The notes: a model not told the origin generated them from the letters alone. DNA of 64,000 bases from Cyanophora paradoxa (GCA_004431415.1 QPMI01000035.1:186001-250000); one strand, 5' to 3'. Positions 40,973 through 53,155 are shown, numbered from the stretch's first letter. Numbers and translations are program-made.

Positions 40973-42477
40973 TCAAGAGCCCTCGGCCGGCCCGGCGCCC
41001 CGCATCATCTGGATCTCCGGCACTTTCAGCATCTCGTGGATCGTCGCGATGCTGCGAACAAAGCGTGAGAAGACCCCGGGGGGGGGGGGAAGGGGGGAAA
41101 GGGGGGTAGGCTCGCCAGTAGTCGGCGTCGGGGTGCAGCACGGCGGTCCCTGCGTTCGTTCGGACGCGCGCTCAGCGAAGGCCACCCCGAGCAAGCGAGC
41201 AGGCGAGAAAGGCAGGAAGGACGGACCGACGAGGCACGTCCGGAGGCCGAAGCCCTTGGCGCCCGTCACGTTCCTTATGCTGTCGTCGAAGAAGAGGACC
41301 TGCCCGGGGACCTCCTGAGCCGCGAGCCTGCGTGCGGGCGGGCGGTTCGGGCGGGCGGGCGGGCGGGCGGTTCGGAGGGGCGCTGGGAGGGCGCGGCCGG
41401 CCGGCGACCGCACTTGAGAGCGCGCGCGAAGGCGGTGGGGTGCGGCTTGTTGTGGAAGTCGATCGCCCGGACGTCGATGATGCCCTGCGGCGCTGTTCGG
41501 CGGCGGCGAGGCGAGGCGAAACGAGGCGCAGGCGCAAGCAGGGCCGGACGGCGGGCGGGCGGGCGGGCGGGCGGGCGGGCGCGGGCGGGCGGGCGGACCT
41601 GGAAGCAGTGGGCGATGCCGAGGCGGGCCAGGACGCTCCGCGCGTGCTCGTCGTCCGCGTTGGTGAAGATGTACTTCGGCGCGTTGATCGACTCCAGCAG
41701 CTCGCACAGCTGCGGGTCCTCCCGCAGCAACCGCTCGTACGGGATCGACCTGCGGGCGTGAGCCGCGTGAGGCGCGACGCGGCGCGGCCGCCGCGCGCGG
41801 GCGCCGCGCGCGCACTTGTGCACGTAGTCGAAGTAGTCGTCCACGTCGATCTTGTAGTCGGTCTGCAGCCCCTTGAGCGTCGTCCCGTGCTGGATGTAGA
41901 GCGAGACGGCAAGGTCGCCGGCCTGCAGCGCGGCTCGGTCCGCTCAGATCGCCCCGGCCGGCTCCGAGGCTCGCGGCGCGGTTCGCACCTTCTCCTCCGG
42001 GATGCTCAGCCGCGTGGTCATGTACGAGCATATCCTCTTGTACACGTGCTGCGCATGGCAAGGACCGATTCGAACGGTCAACGCACGTGAGGCAGACGAG
42101 AAGGCCCCTGCACCTCGGCAACGCCGCTTGAACGAGGATACAGCTGCGAGCAAGAGTCAGATGCTCGGCCGCGGCTAGCGTAGGGGTTGACAGGAGGCGG
42201 CTCGCGCGCGGGAGAAGTTCCAACTTCCCGCGCGAGGATCCCCGCAGCGCACCGTGTCATCCTGCGCGAGCATCGTAAGATTGCGCAACACACAGCTCGC
42301 GTTGCCAGGCAAAGCCTGCAGGGTCGGCGAATGAAGCGCCCGTGCAGGCGCGGATGCGGGGGCTGAGCGCACGAGGTCAAAGAACAGAGCTGCTGGAGGC
42401 GCCACGCTGGCCTTCGTCGATGCTCCCGCGCGCAGGGCCGGCCCTGCTCGCCTCAGCGCGGATCCCGCCGCGAGCAT
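40973..42477 (-). CDS. HAD-superfamily pyrimidine 5'-nucleotidase-like protein, ten exons
   Basis: Exons (minus strand): 42477-42373, 42261-42253, 42143-42114, 42048-41989, 41922-41816, 41749-41599, 41484-41414, 41327-41227, 41149-41116, 41051-40973. They sum to 747 nt, giving 248 residues, the usual size. HAD motif I is FDLDDTLY (nucleophile Asp in DxDDT), assembled from three exons. The cap region follows (HVYKRICSYMTTRLSIPEEK, QHGTTLKGLQTDYKIDVDDY). Motif II is YIFTNADDEHA, motif III the Lys in HNKPHPTAF, motif IV LFFDDSIRN. The end DADYCIATIHEM is typical of the SDT1/PHM8 branch. It should dephosphorylate pyrimidine or related nucleoside monophosphates with Mg2+; the substrate is not proven by sequence. 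A short N-terminal extension (MLAAGSALRRAGPALRAG) is basic and could be a targeting peptide. The last intron is GC-AG. It is divergently paired with the HECT gene. Confidence 0.92.
41328..41598. repeat. GGGC simple repeats in HAD gene introns
   Basis: Runs of gcgggcgggcgggcgg occur at about 41336-41378 and 41551-41597, both inside introns of the nucleotidase gene next to splice acceptor or donor sites. They are compatible with G-quadruplex formation on the + strand. Confidence 0.8.
42253..42261 (-). other. 9-nt microexon coding Asp-Asp-Thr
   Basis: Reads GATGACACG, with cgcag immediately before it and gtgcg immediately after. Flanking introns are 111 bp (42372-42262) and 109 bp (42252-42144). 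Joined between exon 1 (ending FFDL) and exon 3 (starting LYP), it completes the family motif FDLDDTLYP. Skipping it would keep the frame but delete catalytic residues. Confidence 0.85.
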
Positions 42478-42982
42478 TGAGTTCCAGAGGTATCGCTAGC
42501 TGTGATGCGGCTGCGCTATTTCGAGTGGCTGAAATGGTCCGCTGCAGCTGGCGGGCCAGAAGGCAGCTTCGTGGAGGGGTACAGCTACTGCGTCGATTGC
42601 AGGCCGATTGAAGCTCGCACCACAGCCCAGTCGTAGAGGCGCGATAGACGGACCAGCTGCAGGGCGCCAGCTGCACGCAGCGCCTCTGCCAAGCGAGCGA
42701 CGCGGAAGGGGCGCGCCGCGGCCCAGCGGCAGTTACCTTCTTTGGACGGCGCAGGATCATTCACTGTCTCGAAAGCAGCTTGTAAACGTCGGCTGGTCCT
42801 TTCGCACGCAGAGGCGGCGCGCGCTCGCCGCGCGGCCGGGCTCCGGCGCGCGCGCGCGGCGTCTGCAGCAGGAGGCCCAGGGCGCTGGGATCTATAGCTG
42901 GCTGATCGATAGCTAGAGCGAAAGGAAGTGCAGCGAACGGGCGAGCGCAGCCCGCCGCGCGCGCGCTGCTGCAGCGGGCTCG
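42478..42982. promoter_or_regulatory. Divergent promoter region between the HAD and HECT genes
   Basis: About 505 bp separates the two start codons, which face away from each other. It probably holds both promoters. No TATA-like element is convincing; it has repeated cagctgc words and a ggcgcgcgcgcgcgg run at about 42845-42860. Confidence 0.5.
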
Positions 42983-45900
42983 ATGGCAGACGTCGACGCC
43001 GAGGCGGCGAAGATAGTGGGCATCTTCACCGCGTTCACGGCCTACAACGCCGCCCGCAACAGCTATGGCGTCGACGACAACTTCGACGACAGCGCGGGTC
43101 GGGCGGCTCAGGTGCGCCTGCGAATGCCTGCGCATGCCACTGCAATCTAGATCTGCACATGTATAGATCTAGATCCTCGTCTCCTTCGGGGGCTCTAGCC
43201 ATCCGTCTCTAGCCAGTCGCCGTCACTTGAATCCGCTCGGCCTCCCCCCCCTTCTCCCGCCCCCGTCGCCCCCTTCCCCTCCCCCCCCCCCTCCCGGCAC
43301 CCCCCCCTTCCCTCCTTTCCGCCCATCTCCTTGTCCCGCCCCCCCGTCGACGTCACCGTCCCGCCCTGCATCGCCACCTCCCCCATTCCCCCGCCCCCCC
43401 CCCCTCCCCCCTCCCCTCCCCTCCACCCCCAACCCCGCGCCACCCTTCCGCCCCCCCCCCTCCCCCCCTCCCTCTTTCCGCCCGTCTCCTTCCCCCGCCC
43501 TGTCGTCGAGGTTAACTTCCCATCCTGCACCGCCCCCTTCTTCTCCCCCCTCCCCCCTCCACCCCCACCGCCCCCACCCTGAGGGCTCCTCTCCCCTGCT
43601 CCTCTTTCCCCGCCCCGCCCCGTTCCCTTGCCGCCCCACCCCCGCTCCGCCCATGCCCTCCCTCCCTCCCTCTCTTCCCCCCCCCTCCTCCACCCCCCAA
43701 CCCCCTCCTCCCCTACCCCTTAGCCCCGCGCCCCCGCGCCCGGCCCTCTTGCCACGAGCACCCCGCCTCTACCCGCGCGAGCACTACCCCCGTTCTTACC
43801 TACCCCGTTCTGACCTACCCCCGCCAGGATCCGGCGTCGTCCTTCCTGTACCAGCAGGTGCACGAGGGGTGCCAGGCCCGGGAGGAGGCCCTCCGAAAGA
43901 ACCTCAGGGGCGTCGAGAGGCGCTTCAAGGAGGCAAGCTGTATATATATTTGAATTTTATGATACTAGATCTTGAGAAGGGACCCTCGCTCGAGCTCCGT
44001 AATCAATCTGCTCACGCGGTGCGCACAGGCAAGGGAGGCGGAGAGGGCCGCAAACAAGAAGATCCGGGAGGTGCGCGCAGCTCGGATCCGAGGCTCTGTC
44101 TTGCCTTCCAGTGCTGACCCCGCAGGGCCGCAGCTGGAGGCGCAGCTTGCGGACAAGCAGGGCGAGTTGGCGGACTCCCAGGCGCGGGCGAGCCGGCTGC
44201 AGGCGGAGCTCGAGGGCCTGCGGGGCGGACCTGGGAGAGGGACTGCGGAGGACGGGCTCCTAGGCCACGTGCCTAGCGGCGCCGCGGTCCCCCGCAGCGA
44301 TGCCGGCGTCGAAGAGGTGACCGCGTTCTCTTCCTTCGTCCTTTCAAGTTTGCCCCGTGATCGATACCTCGCAGCTGCAGGCGATCGCGGGATCGGGCTC
44401 GAGCTCGGCCTCGGGCTCGGGCTCGGGCCACACGCAGGCCCGCGCGGCCGCGGCCACGATGCTGGACGAGCGGGTCGCGCTCAGGCGTCGCGTCTCCGAG
44501 CTCGAGCTCTCGGTACGATTAATCAAACCCCAGCTCCCGTGCAGAAGATTAACTTATTTTAGTAAAGGATGAAGCCCTATTTTTGGATAAAGATTAAACT
44601 AGATTTCGGCGCTTTGACTCAGTGAGAAAGCTTTCGTGCTGCTGATTCGAGCCGCACCTGCAGCTGCAGAGGGCGGGCGTGGAGAAGGAGCGCATTCTGC
44701 GAACCGCCTACGACCACGCCTGCCAGCACACCCGCGCGAAGGTCCGCGCCGCGGCGCGACTGCGCGCATGTCAAGCTTCCCTGTCAGACTAAGCTTTAGC
44801 TTAACAACTTCTCTCGCTGCACTATTTTAAGCTCAATTTCTCGAGCGCTCAAGCAAAGCTGACCTCGCGCACATCTATAGCTTCCTCGTCAGACCCCGGC
44901 TCGTTTCCCGACGCTTTATCTAGCTTGACGCCCGAGGCAGTTCGCGGCCGGCCAGGAGGCCGCCCGCAGGCGGCACGCGTCCGAGGTCCAGGACCTCCAG
45001 GCCGCCGTGAGCCCGCTCTACATCTTTCTTTGATTGTAAACTAAGCTTTCCGTTCAATTCTTCTGATTGTAACTAGTAAACTAAGCTTCTTGATCATGAG
45101 CTTTTTACTGTAAGACTAATATATAGTTAGAAGCTTAAACTTCTATGAGGGTTTTAAGCTAAGAGGCCAAGGCCTGGGGCCTCAAGGCCGCCGTGAGCTC
45201 GAGACCGTTCTAGTATGTAATTATAAATCTCGAATAAATCTCGAGATCCACTCGTCGGTTTCAAGCTTCTTCTCTTTAGCTTCTTGAGCCTTTTCACTTC
45301 AGGTTTTTTCCAGCTAGACTGAGCTCGACTTGAGCTTGGCTCTAATCATCCGCGTTAAATATACTCGACGCAAGCGAACTCACGCTCTATCTGGTGTTGC
45401 AGGTGGAAAGGGCTGAAAACGCTTGCTTCCAGGTGCGACGTCTTGCGAATGCGCCTCCGACTGTCCCGCCGGCCTCTTGTCCGGGCGCCGGCGGCCTCTG
45501 ACTCGATCCTTCCGGTCCGACGGTCCTGACCCTGGCCTGGCCGCAGCTGGCCGGCCAAGTTGTGGCCGCCCAGAAACGAACCGAGCAGCTTGAAGTCGCC
45601 ATAGATGAGCTCGAAATGGAGAAGAGCGAGCTCAGGTCGCAGAAGATCTTGGCGGAACGCCAGGTGAGTCCGGACTCCGGATCCGCATGCCCGGCGCGCT
45701 CGCCTTTAAGCCTTTAAGCCTTTAAGCCTTTCATTTATAATTTCTAGCTGAAGCCCTTAAGCCTGATCATGACATGCACGCGCGCAGGAGGCCTCCATCA
45801 GAGCCCTGCTCAAACAGGTGCGCAATCGCAAGGGCGCAGTCAAGTGGCGAACTTGAGCTTTTGATTTCGTAGCTCGATTCATGTGGCGAAAATCTCGGGT

Positions 45901-48900
45901 ACGGCAGCCTGCTGCTGAGTTATCACAGCGAAGTCCAGAAGGTGCTTATATTATATTTTCTTTTCTTTTAAATCTTATATTAAGGGCGCGCTGCTCATTT
46001 GCGGTCGCGTTTAATACATATTATAGTATGCATAAACTCTCGTCTCGCCCCGGCAGTTGAAAGAGGATCTGAGAAGCCTCTTCTCTTCGGTGCGCGCGCG
46101 TCCGATCCCTCAGGGCCTCCAGAAGGCACGCCGGCGCCTGATGCGAATGCCGTTACGTCGGTTACGTCGGTCCGCAGCTTGAGGAGGCCCAGAAAGATCG
46201 CGCGAAGGTTCGAACTCGGCTGCGGTTTTATCCATTCATTCTTGGCGCTTACGATCGCGCCGCGAACGCTCCCCTTGAGCAGCTGGCGGCAGAGCAGCTG
46301 GACGCCGCTCGGGAGCAGCACAGCGCAGAAGTCGAGCGCCTTCAGGCGGCAGTGCGCCTCTAGATCTCTAGATCTGCACATAGTTTTTTTTACAGCTACT
46401 TCATATAGAATTTTAATGTTTGATTTCTAAGCTTAAGCTTTTAAGCTTTTAAGACCTCCAGGCGGCCGTGCGTCTAATTAAAAAAAGCTTCTCCCATCGC
46501 CGAACCGCTCACAGAGCAGCGCGTGCCGCGCAGCTCGAGGAGGCGCAGGAGTCGCTGGAGTACAACCTGGAGAAGCTGCAGGCGACGGAGGAGGCAAGGC
46601 GGGCCGCGGAGGAGGCTAGGTGGGCCGCGGAGGCAGGCGTACAGGCAGCTGAAGAGGCCAAGCGGGCCGCGGAGGCGAGGGCGAGGGGGGCCGAGGAGTC
46701 CGCACGGGCCGCGGAGGAGGCCGTGCGGGTCGCTGAAGAGGCCAGGCGGGCCGCGGAGGCGGACGTTCGGGCCGCGGAGGATGCCGTGCGGGCCGCGGAG
46801 GCGGGGCGGGCGGAGGCCGAGGCGAGGGCGCGGGAGGGCGAGGCGGAGTTGGCGCGGGAGCTCGAGGCGGCGCGGGCGCGGCACCTCGCGGAACTGGGCG
46901 GCCTCCAGGCATCGGTGCGCTCCGTTTTTTATGCGCTCCGTTGGATTGGCGTCCTGTTTGATTTATGTCTGCTGTCTAATGCGTTTTCGATGCGTGCAGC
47001 TGAAGAAGGCCGAAGAGGACAACGGCAAGGTACGCGTAGCCGTGGTTTAAGCTGTCGCTGAGATCCAGCAATGCATGGTTATATTAAGGACACGGCTGAT
47101 CGGTACTCCCGCGACAGCTTCAGAGGGCGTTCCGCTCTTTCGAAGAGCAAGAGGCGCAGGTGCGGTCTGCGCAGAGTCGTTTCTGCAACGCCCGTTACTC
47201 ATTCAACTACGATCTTCTTCTGTGTTTTCGGTGCAGGAGCGGGCGGATGCTGAGAAGCGGCACAGGGACCGGCTGGACGCTCTCGCGCGCCACGTCGACC
47301 AGGTCGGCTGCCGTCTGCCTCCCTTGCCATTTAATTTGGCGTCTTCATCTAATCCAAGCCTGGCGAACACGGCAGCTGGAGCGCTCCAAGGCCGGCGTGG
47401 AGGCCGCAGCGGCCGAGGCAGAGCGAGCCGCGGAGCGGGAGCGGGCTTGCCGGCGCCAGGCCGAGGAGGAACGCGACCGGGTTCGCCCAGGCTCTCGCAA
47501 AGGATGAACTATTATATATAATTATTTAGAGACTGCGATGCTATTGTATTGACATATAGTGAATTTTAATTCTTCGTCGTATCTAGATACTGCGAAATCT
47601 TCTTAACGCCGCGCGTCGTTGTGACTCTTAACCTTCGAATGTCCTGATTCTGACGAAGAGATCGCCAGGCACGAGGCGAGGCGATCGCGCTGAAGCGCGC
47701 GGCCCTGGCCGACGCAACGCGACGCGAGGCCGAAGCGGGGGCCAAGGCGGAGGGGGCGCTGAAGGCCGCGCTGGCGAAGCAGAAGGAGGCGGAGGAGGCG
47801 GCGAGGGGCGCGGCGGAGCGGGCGCGGGCTGAGGTGCGAATTTCAATCTAAGCTAAATCTAGAGAGCGAAAACGCTAGATCTTAACGAATGTTAGAGGCG
47901 AGAAGTTGCGAATCTGAAAGTTGAATTCGTTAACCTCTAACCTCGATAAGTTTGGAGCTCGAGCCCAAACGTATCTAGATCATAACGAAACACATGAGCA
48001 AAAACGCATTTCTAGACATCGCGAAGTCTTGACTTCGTAACCTTTGATGCGTCAGGCGCGGACGGCGGAGGGAGCGGCGGCCACGGCCGCCGAGGAGCGG
48101 GAGCGCCTGAGGGCGCGGGCGGAGCGGGCGGAGCAGCAGCAGAAGGAGGCGCGGGCCCTCGTCAACTCCGTGCGGCCGTTTGGTCTCCTATTCGTGCTTA
48201 GGTTTCAAATTAGATGTTAGTAATCTACATATATTAATTCTACTTAGTAGTCCTCTATTTGCGCTACTTCTAAATAGCCGTAGTACATACCGCCCTTCTT
48301 TTGAGGCGCGGGCGCTCGTCAACACCGTGCGGCCCTTCCGAAGTTCCCTCGAATTCTCGTCGCTTCTTAGCCTTATTTGAATCGTGTTAACGTTCTCGTC
48401 GCTACTTGGCCTTATGATTATGTATTCGACTCCTGCAGATTCTGGAGAGCGGGGCCCCCGAGCTGGCCGTGCTGAAGGGGCGGGTGCGCTCTCTCGAGGC
48501 TCTCCTCGCGGTGCGTTGACTTCGCCCTGTCTCTAATTAATCGTAGCTCTCACTTTCGAACACTTTTCGAATTCATGATCAATTTATATTAATCAGCGCA
48601 AGCTATAGCGCTAGCTGTAGCGCTAGCTATATGCTCTAGCGTCTCTCTTTCAGCGCTAGCGTCCGCGTTTGAATCTCTTATAATAATTGCGTTGCGCAGG
48701 CGGAGAAGGAGAGGCAGAAGCAGGCGGCCGCCGTGTCCGCTGCCTCGTCCTCGTCCTCCCCCGCTGCCGCTGCCTCCGGCGATGGGCCCAAGATCCGCGC
48801 CCTTCGCAATGCCTCGTGCGCTGCTTCGGCTTTTGGCCTTTGATTACACTGCGCTAATCGATATCGAATCGAAGGCGCAAGCTCGTCCAAACGATCGTGA

Positions 48901-51229
48901 AGCAGGTTGCGACGCCCGCCCGCCCGTCTGCATGCGTTTTTGTCATGTGCGTGCGGCTGATTTGATGCTTGCTGGCGCAGCTCCGCCCGGTTGGCTCCAA
49001 GGCTTCCAAGCCCATCGAAATCGAGGTAGGCAAAGCAGCGGATCGGATGTCTCGTGTACGTGTCTGTAGCGCCGAAGTGAGTGAAGCCCTGCAGGTTGAC
49101 CGGGCAGCCGTCGTCGAATCCGCCCTCCGGTCCTGTCTGGAGCAGCGCCTCCTCGAGCAGCTGCGGCAGCCGGCCGCCCCGCTGAAGATCGCGATGGAGT
49201 GCGCGGAGGACCGCAAGGGGCCTTCACGGGAATTTTACGCGCTGGTACGGGATCCGGAGCTCGATACGCTTTCGATGCGCGAGCGTGACCATTGTCACAG
49301 TTTTTCGAGGAGCTGGTGAAGAATCAGCTGCTGGAGGAGCCGATGCAGGGCGCCCAGGGCGTCCTGCCGCCTGCTGCGCCCGAGGGGCAGCTGCAGCAGC
49401 GGCGCCGCAAGCGGACCGTCATTGTCGACTCGGAGGACGAGGACGAGAGGTGCGGCGAAGACGGCGGCTCGAGCTCGCAGGGCGAGAAACGTGCTCGGCT
49501 GGAGGGCGGACAGCCGTCGGCGTCGACCGCGGGGTCGGCCGGCGGGCAGCGCCGGAGCGGCCGCTCGAGCTCGCAGCACGTCGCAGCTGCCATCGATTCG
49601 GCGCTGCTCACGAAGTACCGATTCATCGGTGCCGTCGTTGGCAGAGGTGCGCTTCAACTTTTTCGCGCTGGTCGATCGCGAGGCTCGCTCTGACGCTGTT
49701 CATTCGATTTCAAGCGCTGCTTGGGCGGATCCTCGACTCCAAAGGCACGGACCCCATCCCGGCCGCGTTCGTTTCCATGCTGCCCCTTCTGGCTGGCAAG
49801 CAGGTGCGGCCATTGAAATTACACTGCTGTCGCTACCTATCGGTCTCTGATCGCCGGTCCCGCAGCCGGACGCATGCGCCACAGCGGAAGAGGCGCTCGC
49901 GCTTTGGGAGCCGTTCCTTGACCCCGTGAGCGCAACCCTTCCTGTCTTTCCTAGCTAAAATGCACGTGTTTATGCTGCCGCAGCAAGTGCACGGCTCGAT
50001 GGCCAGGATCCTCGCTGAGCCAGTCTCGCCGGAGGCCCCCGTGCCCATGGATCCGTACCTCCAGGGCTGCCCCGCCTTCAGCGGCGAGGAGGTGCCTCGC
50101 AATCGCCTCTGAGGTTAAGCTTTTCGCCGCTGACGTCCTGCAGCTGACGGAGGCGAACAAGCGGGACCTCGTTCGGCTCGCGGCGCAGTGGCAGTGCGTG
50201 GGCCGGCGTCAGCCGCTCCTCGAGGCGATGCGAGTGCGTCGTGCTCGAATCGTCTTCAACCGTCTCTAAGCCTCACTTTTCTCCGCCCGCAGGAGGGGTT
50301 CCAGGGCGTCTTCACGCGGCCGGAGGCGAGCAAGAGGGGCCCCGAGGCGGCGGCGGGCGCGGCGGACGCGCTCGAGGCAGTCGGGCTGCTCGGCGCCGAC
50401 GACTGGGCCGCCCTCGTCGGCGGTGCGCCGCCGGCCGCCCCCGCGCGGCCCGAGCGCTCTCACGCCGCCCCCGCAGGCCAGGCGTGGACGGCCGAGACGC
50501 TCATCGCAAACGTGCGCAGCGTTTACGTGTTCCTATTCCCAATTTTGAATTTCACAGCGGAATCGACGGTTTGTTCGCAGATGCGATTCCACGGCGACTG
50601 GCGGAATTTCGAAGAGGTGACTGGCGATGTCTTCGTCCTCGACTCGTGCCCTGCCCCCCCTCACCCCGCGCGGCGCCTCCCGCCCCTCCCCGCAGGACCG
50701 CGCCCTAGTCGAGCGGTGGCTCTTTGACGCGCTTCGGGCGGGCGAAGTGGACCCGTCGCAGTTCGCCCGCTGCATCGGTGCGCTCGAATGGCTGTCTTTG
50801 AATCAACTGCTCAGTTTAATCTGCGCTGCAGGCCGCGCCTCCGCGCCGGCGAGCGGGAAGCTCGAAAGGTAAGATCTAATTTAATTTTTCACTTGTTTTT
50901 GGCTTGACTATGAATTTCGCGCAGGCCCCTCACGATCGCGCCGAAGACGAACACGGTGAAGGACGGGGCCGGGCGCAAGCGGGCCGTGCTGGTGCCCTGG
51001 TCCGACAAGGAGTGGGGCCTCGCCTTCCGCACCTGCTTCGACGAGGCACGCCCCACCCCCCGGCGCACCGGGCCCCGCGCTCGGCTTCACAAATTTAACT
51101 TGGAGGCAGGTGGAGATCCCCGGGGCGCCGTCGGGGGCGGCGGGGGCGGAGGAGGAGCGGCGGCGGCTCTTCATGCGGGCGGTCCGCAGCAGCGTCGAGG
51201 ACCTCGCCCTCGACTTCAACGACGGCTAG
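42983..51229 (+). CDS. HECT-domain E3 ubiquitin ligase with long coiled coil, more than 25 exons
   Basis: Start ATG at 42983 (MADVDAEAAKIVGIFTAFTA), first exon 42983-43111, second 43828-43932; stop TAG 51227-51229. Exons from 44.0 to 48.8 kb encode a long Ala/Glu/Arg coiled coil (for example RAAQLEEAQESLEYNLEKLQ and EERERLRARAERAEQQQKEA). The C-terminal HECT domain starts near 49.1 kb: IAMECAEDRKGPSREFYAL, FFEELVKNQLLEEP, TKYRFIGAVVGR, ALLGRILDSKGTDPIPAAF, LLGADDWAALVGG, VERWLFDALRAGEVDP and SDKEWGLAFRTCFDEAVEIP. The Cys of RTCFDEA (codon 51034-51036) is the expected catalytic cysteine that accepts ubiquitin from E2. An acidic, charged insert (RRRKRTVIVDSEDEDE) interrupts the N-lobe. A C-lobe this divergent makes the family call firm but subfamily impossible. 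Several introns are GC-AG. Confidence 0.85.
43225..43827 (+). repeat. 600-bp C/T-rich tract in the first HECT intron
   Basis: Nearly pure pyrimidine on the + strand, with degenerate tandem units of about 150 bp recognisable by a recurring cccgtc...gtcgacgtcaccg / gtcgaggttaacttc core at about 43345 and 43503. It has mirror-repeat character, compatible with triplex formation, and no coding signal. Confidence 0.75.
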
Positions 51230-51294
51230 CTTTAGCCTATAGGCCGGCCGCGAGCGCCGGCGACCCACCGCGCGCGGATACTAGTATCGATTCT

Positions 51295-51745
51295 GGGCTT
51301 TGTTCTACCGTGTTATACTCAATTACCATATTACTGCGCCCAAAAAATTTAGAACGCAGTAATTTGGTAGCGCAGTGTTACCCCCTTTGCTAACAATAAT
51401 ATATTTTTTTGAGGCCGATGGAAGATCATGGAACGCAGTGCTGGTGTCTAGAGACTGTGGCCTCTGTCCCTACATCTGCTCGATTTATCGTCTCTTCTCG
51501 CTATCGATCTGTCTCGAGCTCTGTGTCTTTCCTTTTTTATTGTCGATTTTGGCTCTTTGTCTTATCTTTCTTCGTGCTCTTGTCTTAGTTATTTTGCTTT
51601 TTTGTCTTTATGCCCCCTGGGCAGCCCCCGCAGTGCTGGTGTCTAGAGACTGTGGCCGGTAATTCACCAAAAAAATAGAGACTGTGGCCGGTAATTCACC
51701 AAAAACAAAAAGTAATTTGTGGCGCAGTAAAGAAGTGTTACACGG
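51295..51745. repeat. Dispersed AT-rich repeat, copy 2, with nested duplication
   Basis: Has gaacgcagtaatttggtagc at about 51352, taccccctttgctaacaata, then, after a unique C/T-rich stretch, tctagagactgtggccggta twice (about 51643 and 51678), and gtggcgcagtaaagaagtgt. The order matches 39.06-39.31 kb. The duplicated tctagagactgtgg word also occurs near 51450 and brackets the unique stretch. Confidence 0.8.
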
Positions 51746-52439
51746 ATAGGTTGCAGCTCTGGATCTCCAGTGAATTCGAAAGGCCCGCTCGCGAGGAAAT
51801 CGAAAAAATTACTAGTATCGCGAAGACACGTGTACCGGTACGTGTGAAAATCGACGGCAGCCAATCAAGCGATGTATACGAACCAACCGTTGAACGGTAC
51901 CATCATCAATGATTATCGTGATCGCGATCGATATTCATGAATGCCATAATTCATTGAATGGCCGATCCGGTTGCCGCAAGATCCGATTATCATCGGATCG
52001 GCAATGATTCCGCATTGATTCGGCATCGATCGCGTTTCGATCATGATCGCATCGATTTCGTGATTCGTGCACGTGATCGATTCGCAATTTCGCATGCAAG
52101 GGTGCCGACACTGCCAAGTTCAGCCGCTTCAGCGGTTCGGCTTTCCAAGTTGGCAAATTACTGGCATGAACTTACTGCGTGACCAACACTGCCAACAGCC
52201 TGGCACTGGCTGGCAGTGCCAACTTTGCCAAGGCCCAACTTGCCGCCTACTGGCCCAGTACGTAGTGCTGGTACTGGGCCATGCCATGGAGATCCGATGC
52301 CATGACTCAGTGAGTGGCGATGTGGCGATCCGATTCATCCGAATCATCCGATCATCGGATCCAAACTTTGCAAACTTGCAAGTTGCACCGAACTTGCACG
52401 TTGGGCGAAAGCCGCTGACCAGTGATGATATTGATCGAT
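51746..52439. other. Intergenic segment rich in GATC/ATCG dyads
   Basis: Contains many overlapping gatcgcgatcgatat-type dyads (51900-52090), a repeated ttgccaactt/tggcagtgcc theme (52100-52240), and catccgatcatcggat near 52345. No gene or RNA recognised. Confidence 0.5.
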
Positions 52440-52870
52440 GAGTAGCCTAGTAATATTAAGTAAGTAATATTAATTAATGCGCGCCCTAAATTCGGGCCCT
52501 AATTAGTGCGTTTTCCGCTAGCTAGCTGGCAAAACGCATTAACGCATTAATTCGGGGGCGCATTAATATCGAAACTCTAAGGAAACTGCTGTATGTACCC
52601 CCCTAACGCAGGCGGAAAGCTCCAAAACGCATTAATTTGGGGGAGCATTATTTCCCATACGTATACGATTTTTTTTTGGTAAATTACCGGCCTTCATACG
52701 TATACGAGGAGTCCGGGTCCAAAAACGCATTAATATCGGGCGCATTAATTAAGTGTTTTACGGTAGTCTATCGCCCCATACAGTACTACGGTACCCCCCA
52801 ACATTACCCCCCCATACAAGCCTCAAATTGTTAAAACGCGGTAATTTGGTACCGCGGTATTTTGGCCACC
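52440..52870. repeat. Dispersed AT-rich repeat, variant copies
   Basis: A series of related words: aaaacgcattaacgcattaa, aaaacgcattaatttggggg, aaaacgcattaatatcgggc and aaaacgcggtaatttggtac. An inverted ggtaaattaccggcc (about 52678) corresponds to the ggccggtaattcacc of copy 2. It reads as a decayed or shuffled member of the same family. Confidence 0.65.
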
Positions 52871-53155
52871 CTCGGGCCGGCCCGCGGCGCAGTACTAGTC
52901 TCACGCAGCCGCAGCCTGCGAGAGACAATTGCGCTGCGCTGCCTGCAGCTGCATGTGCATGCACCTGCAGCTGCCAGGCTGCAGCCAAGCCCGGCCCTGC
53001 AATATATATAGCTACGTATACTGATCTTGATCAGTGCGCTCACGATCGCAATCGTGCCAGGCGTGAGCGCTGCATGCGCATGCGCATGCGCAGCTGCCCG
53101 AGTGTGCCGTACGTAGCAGAATCTGAGACCCTATCATAGTATAGCTAACATCACG

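Noticed and set aside
46474-46912. Minus-strand Pro/Leu/Arg frame opposite the coiled-coil exon
   Set aside because: The + frame gives a clean Glu/Ala/Arg heptad-like coiled coil bounded by splice sites.
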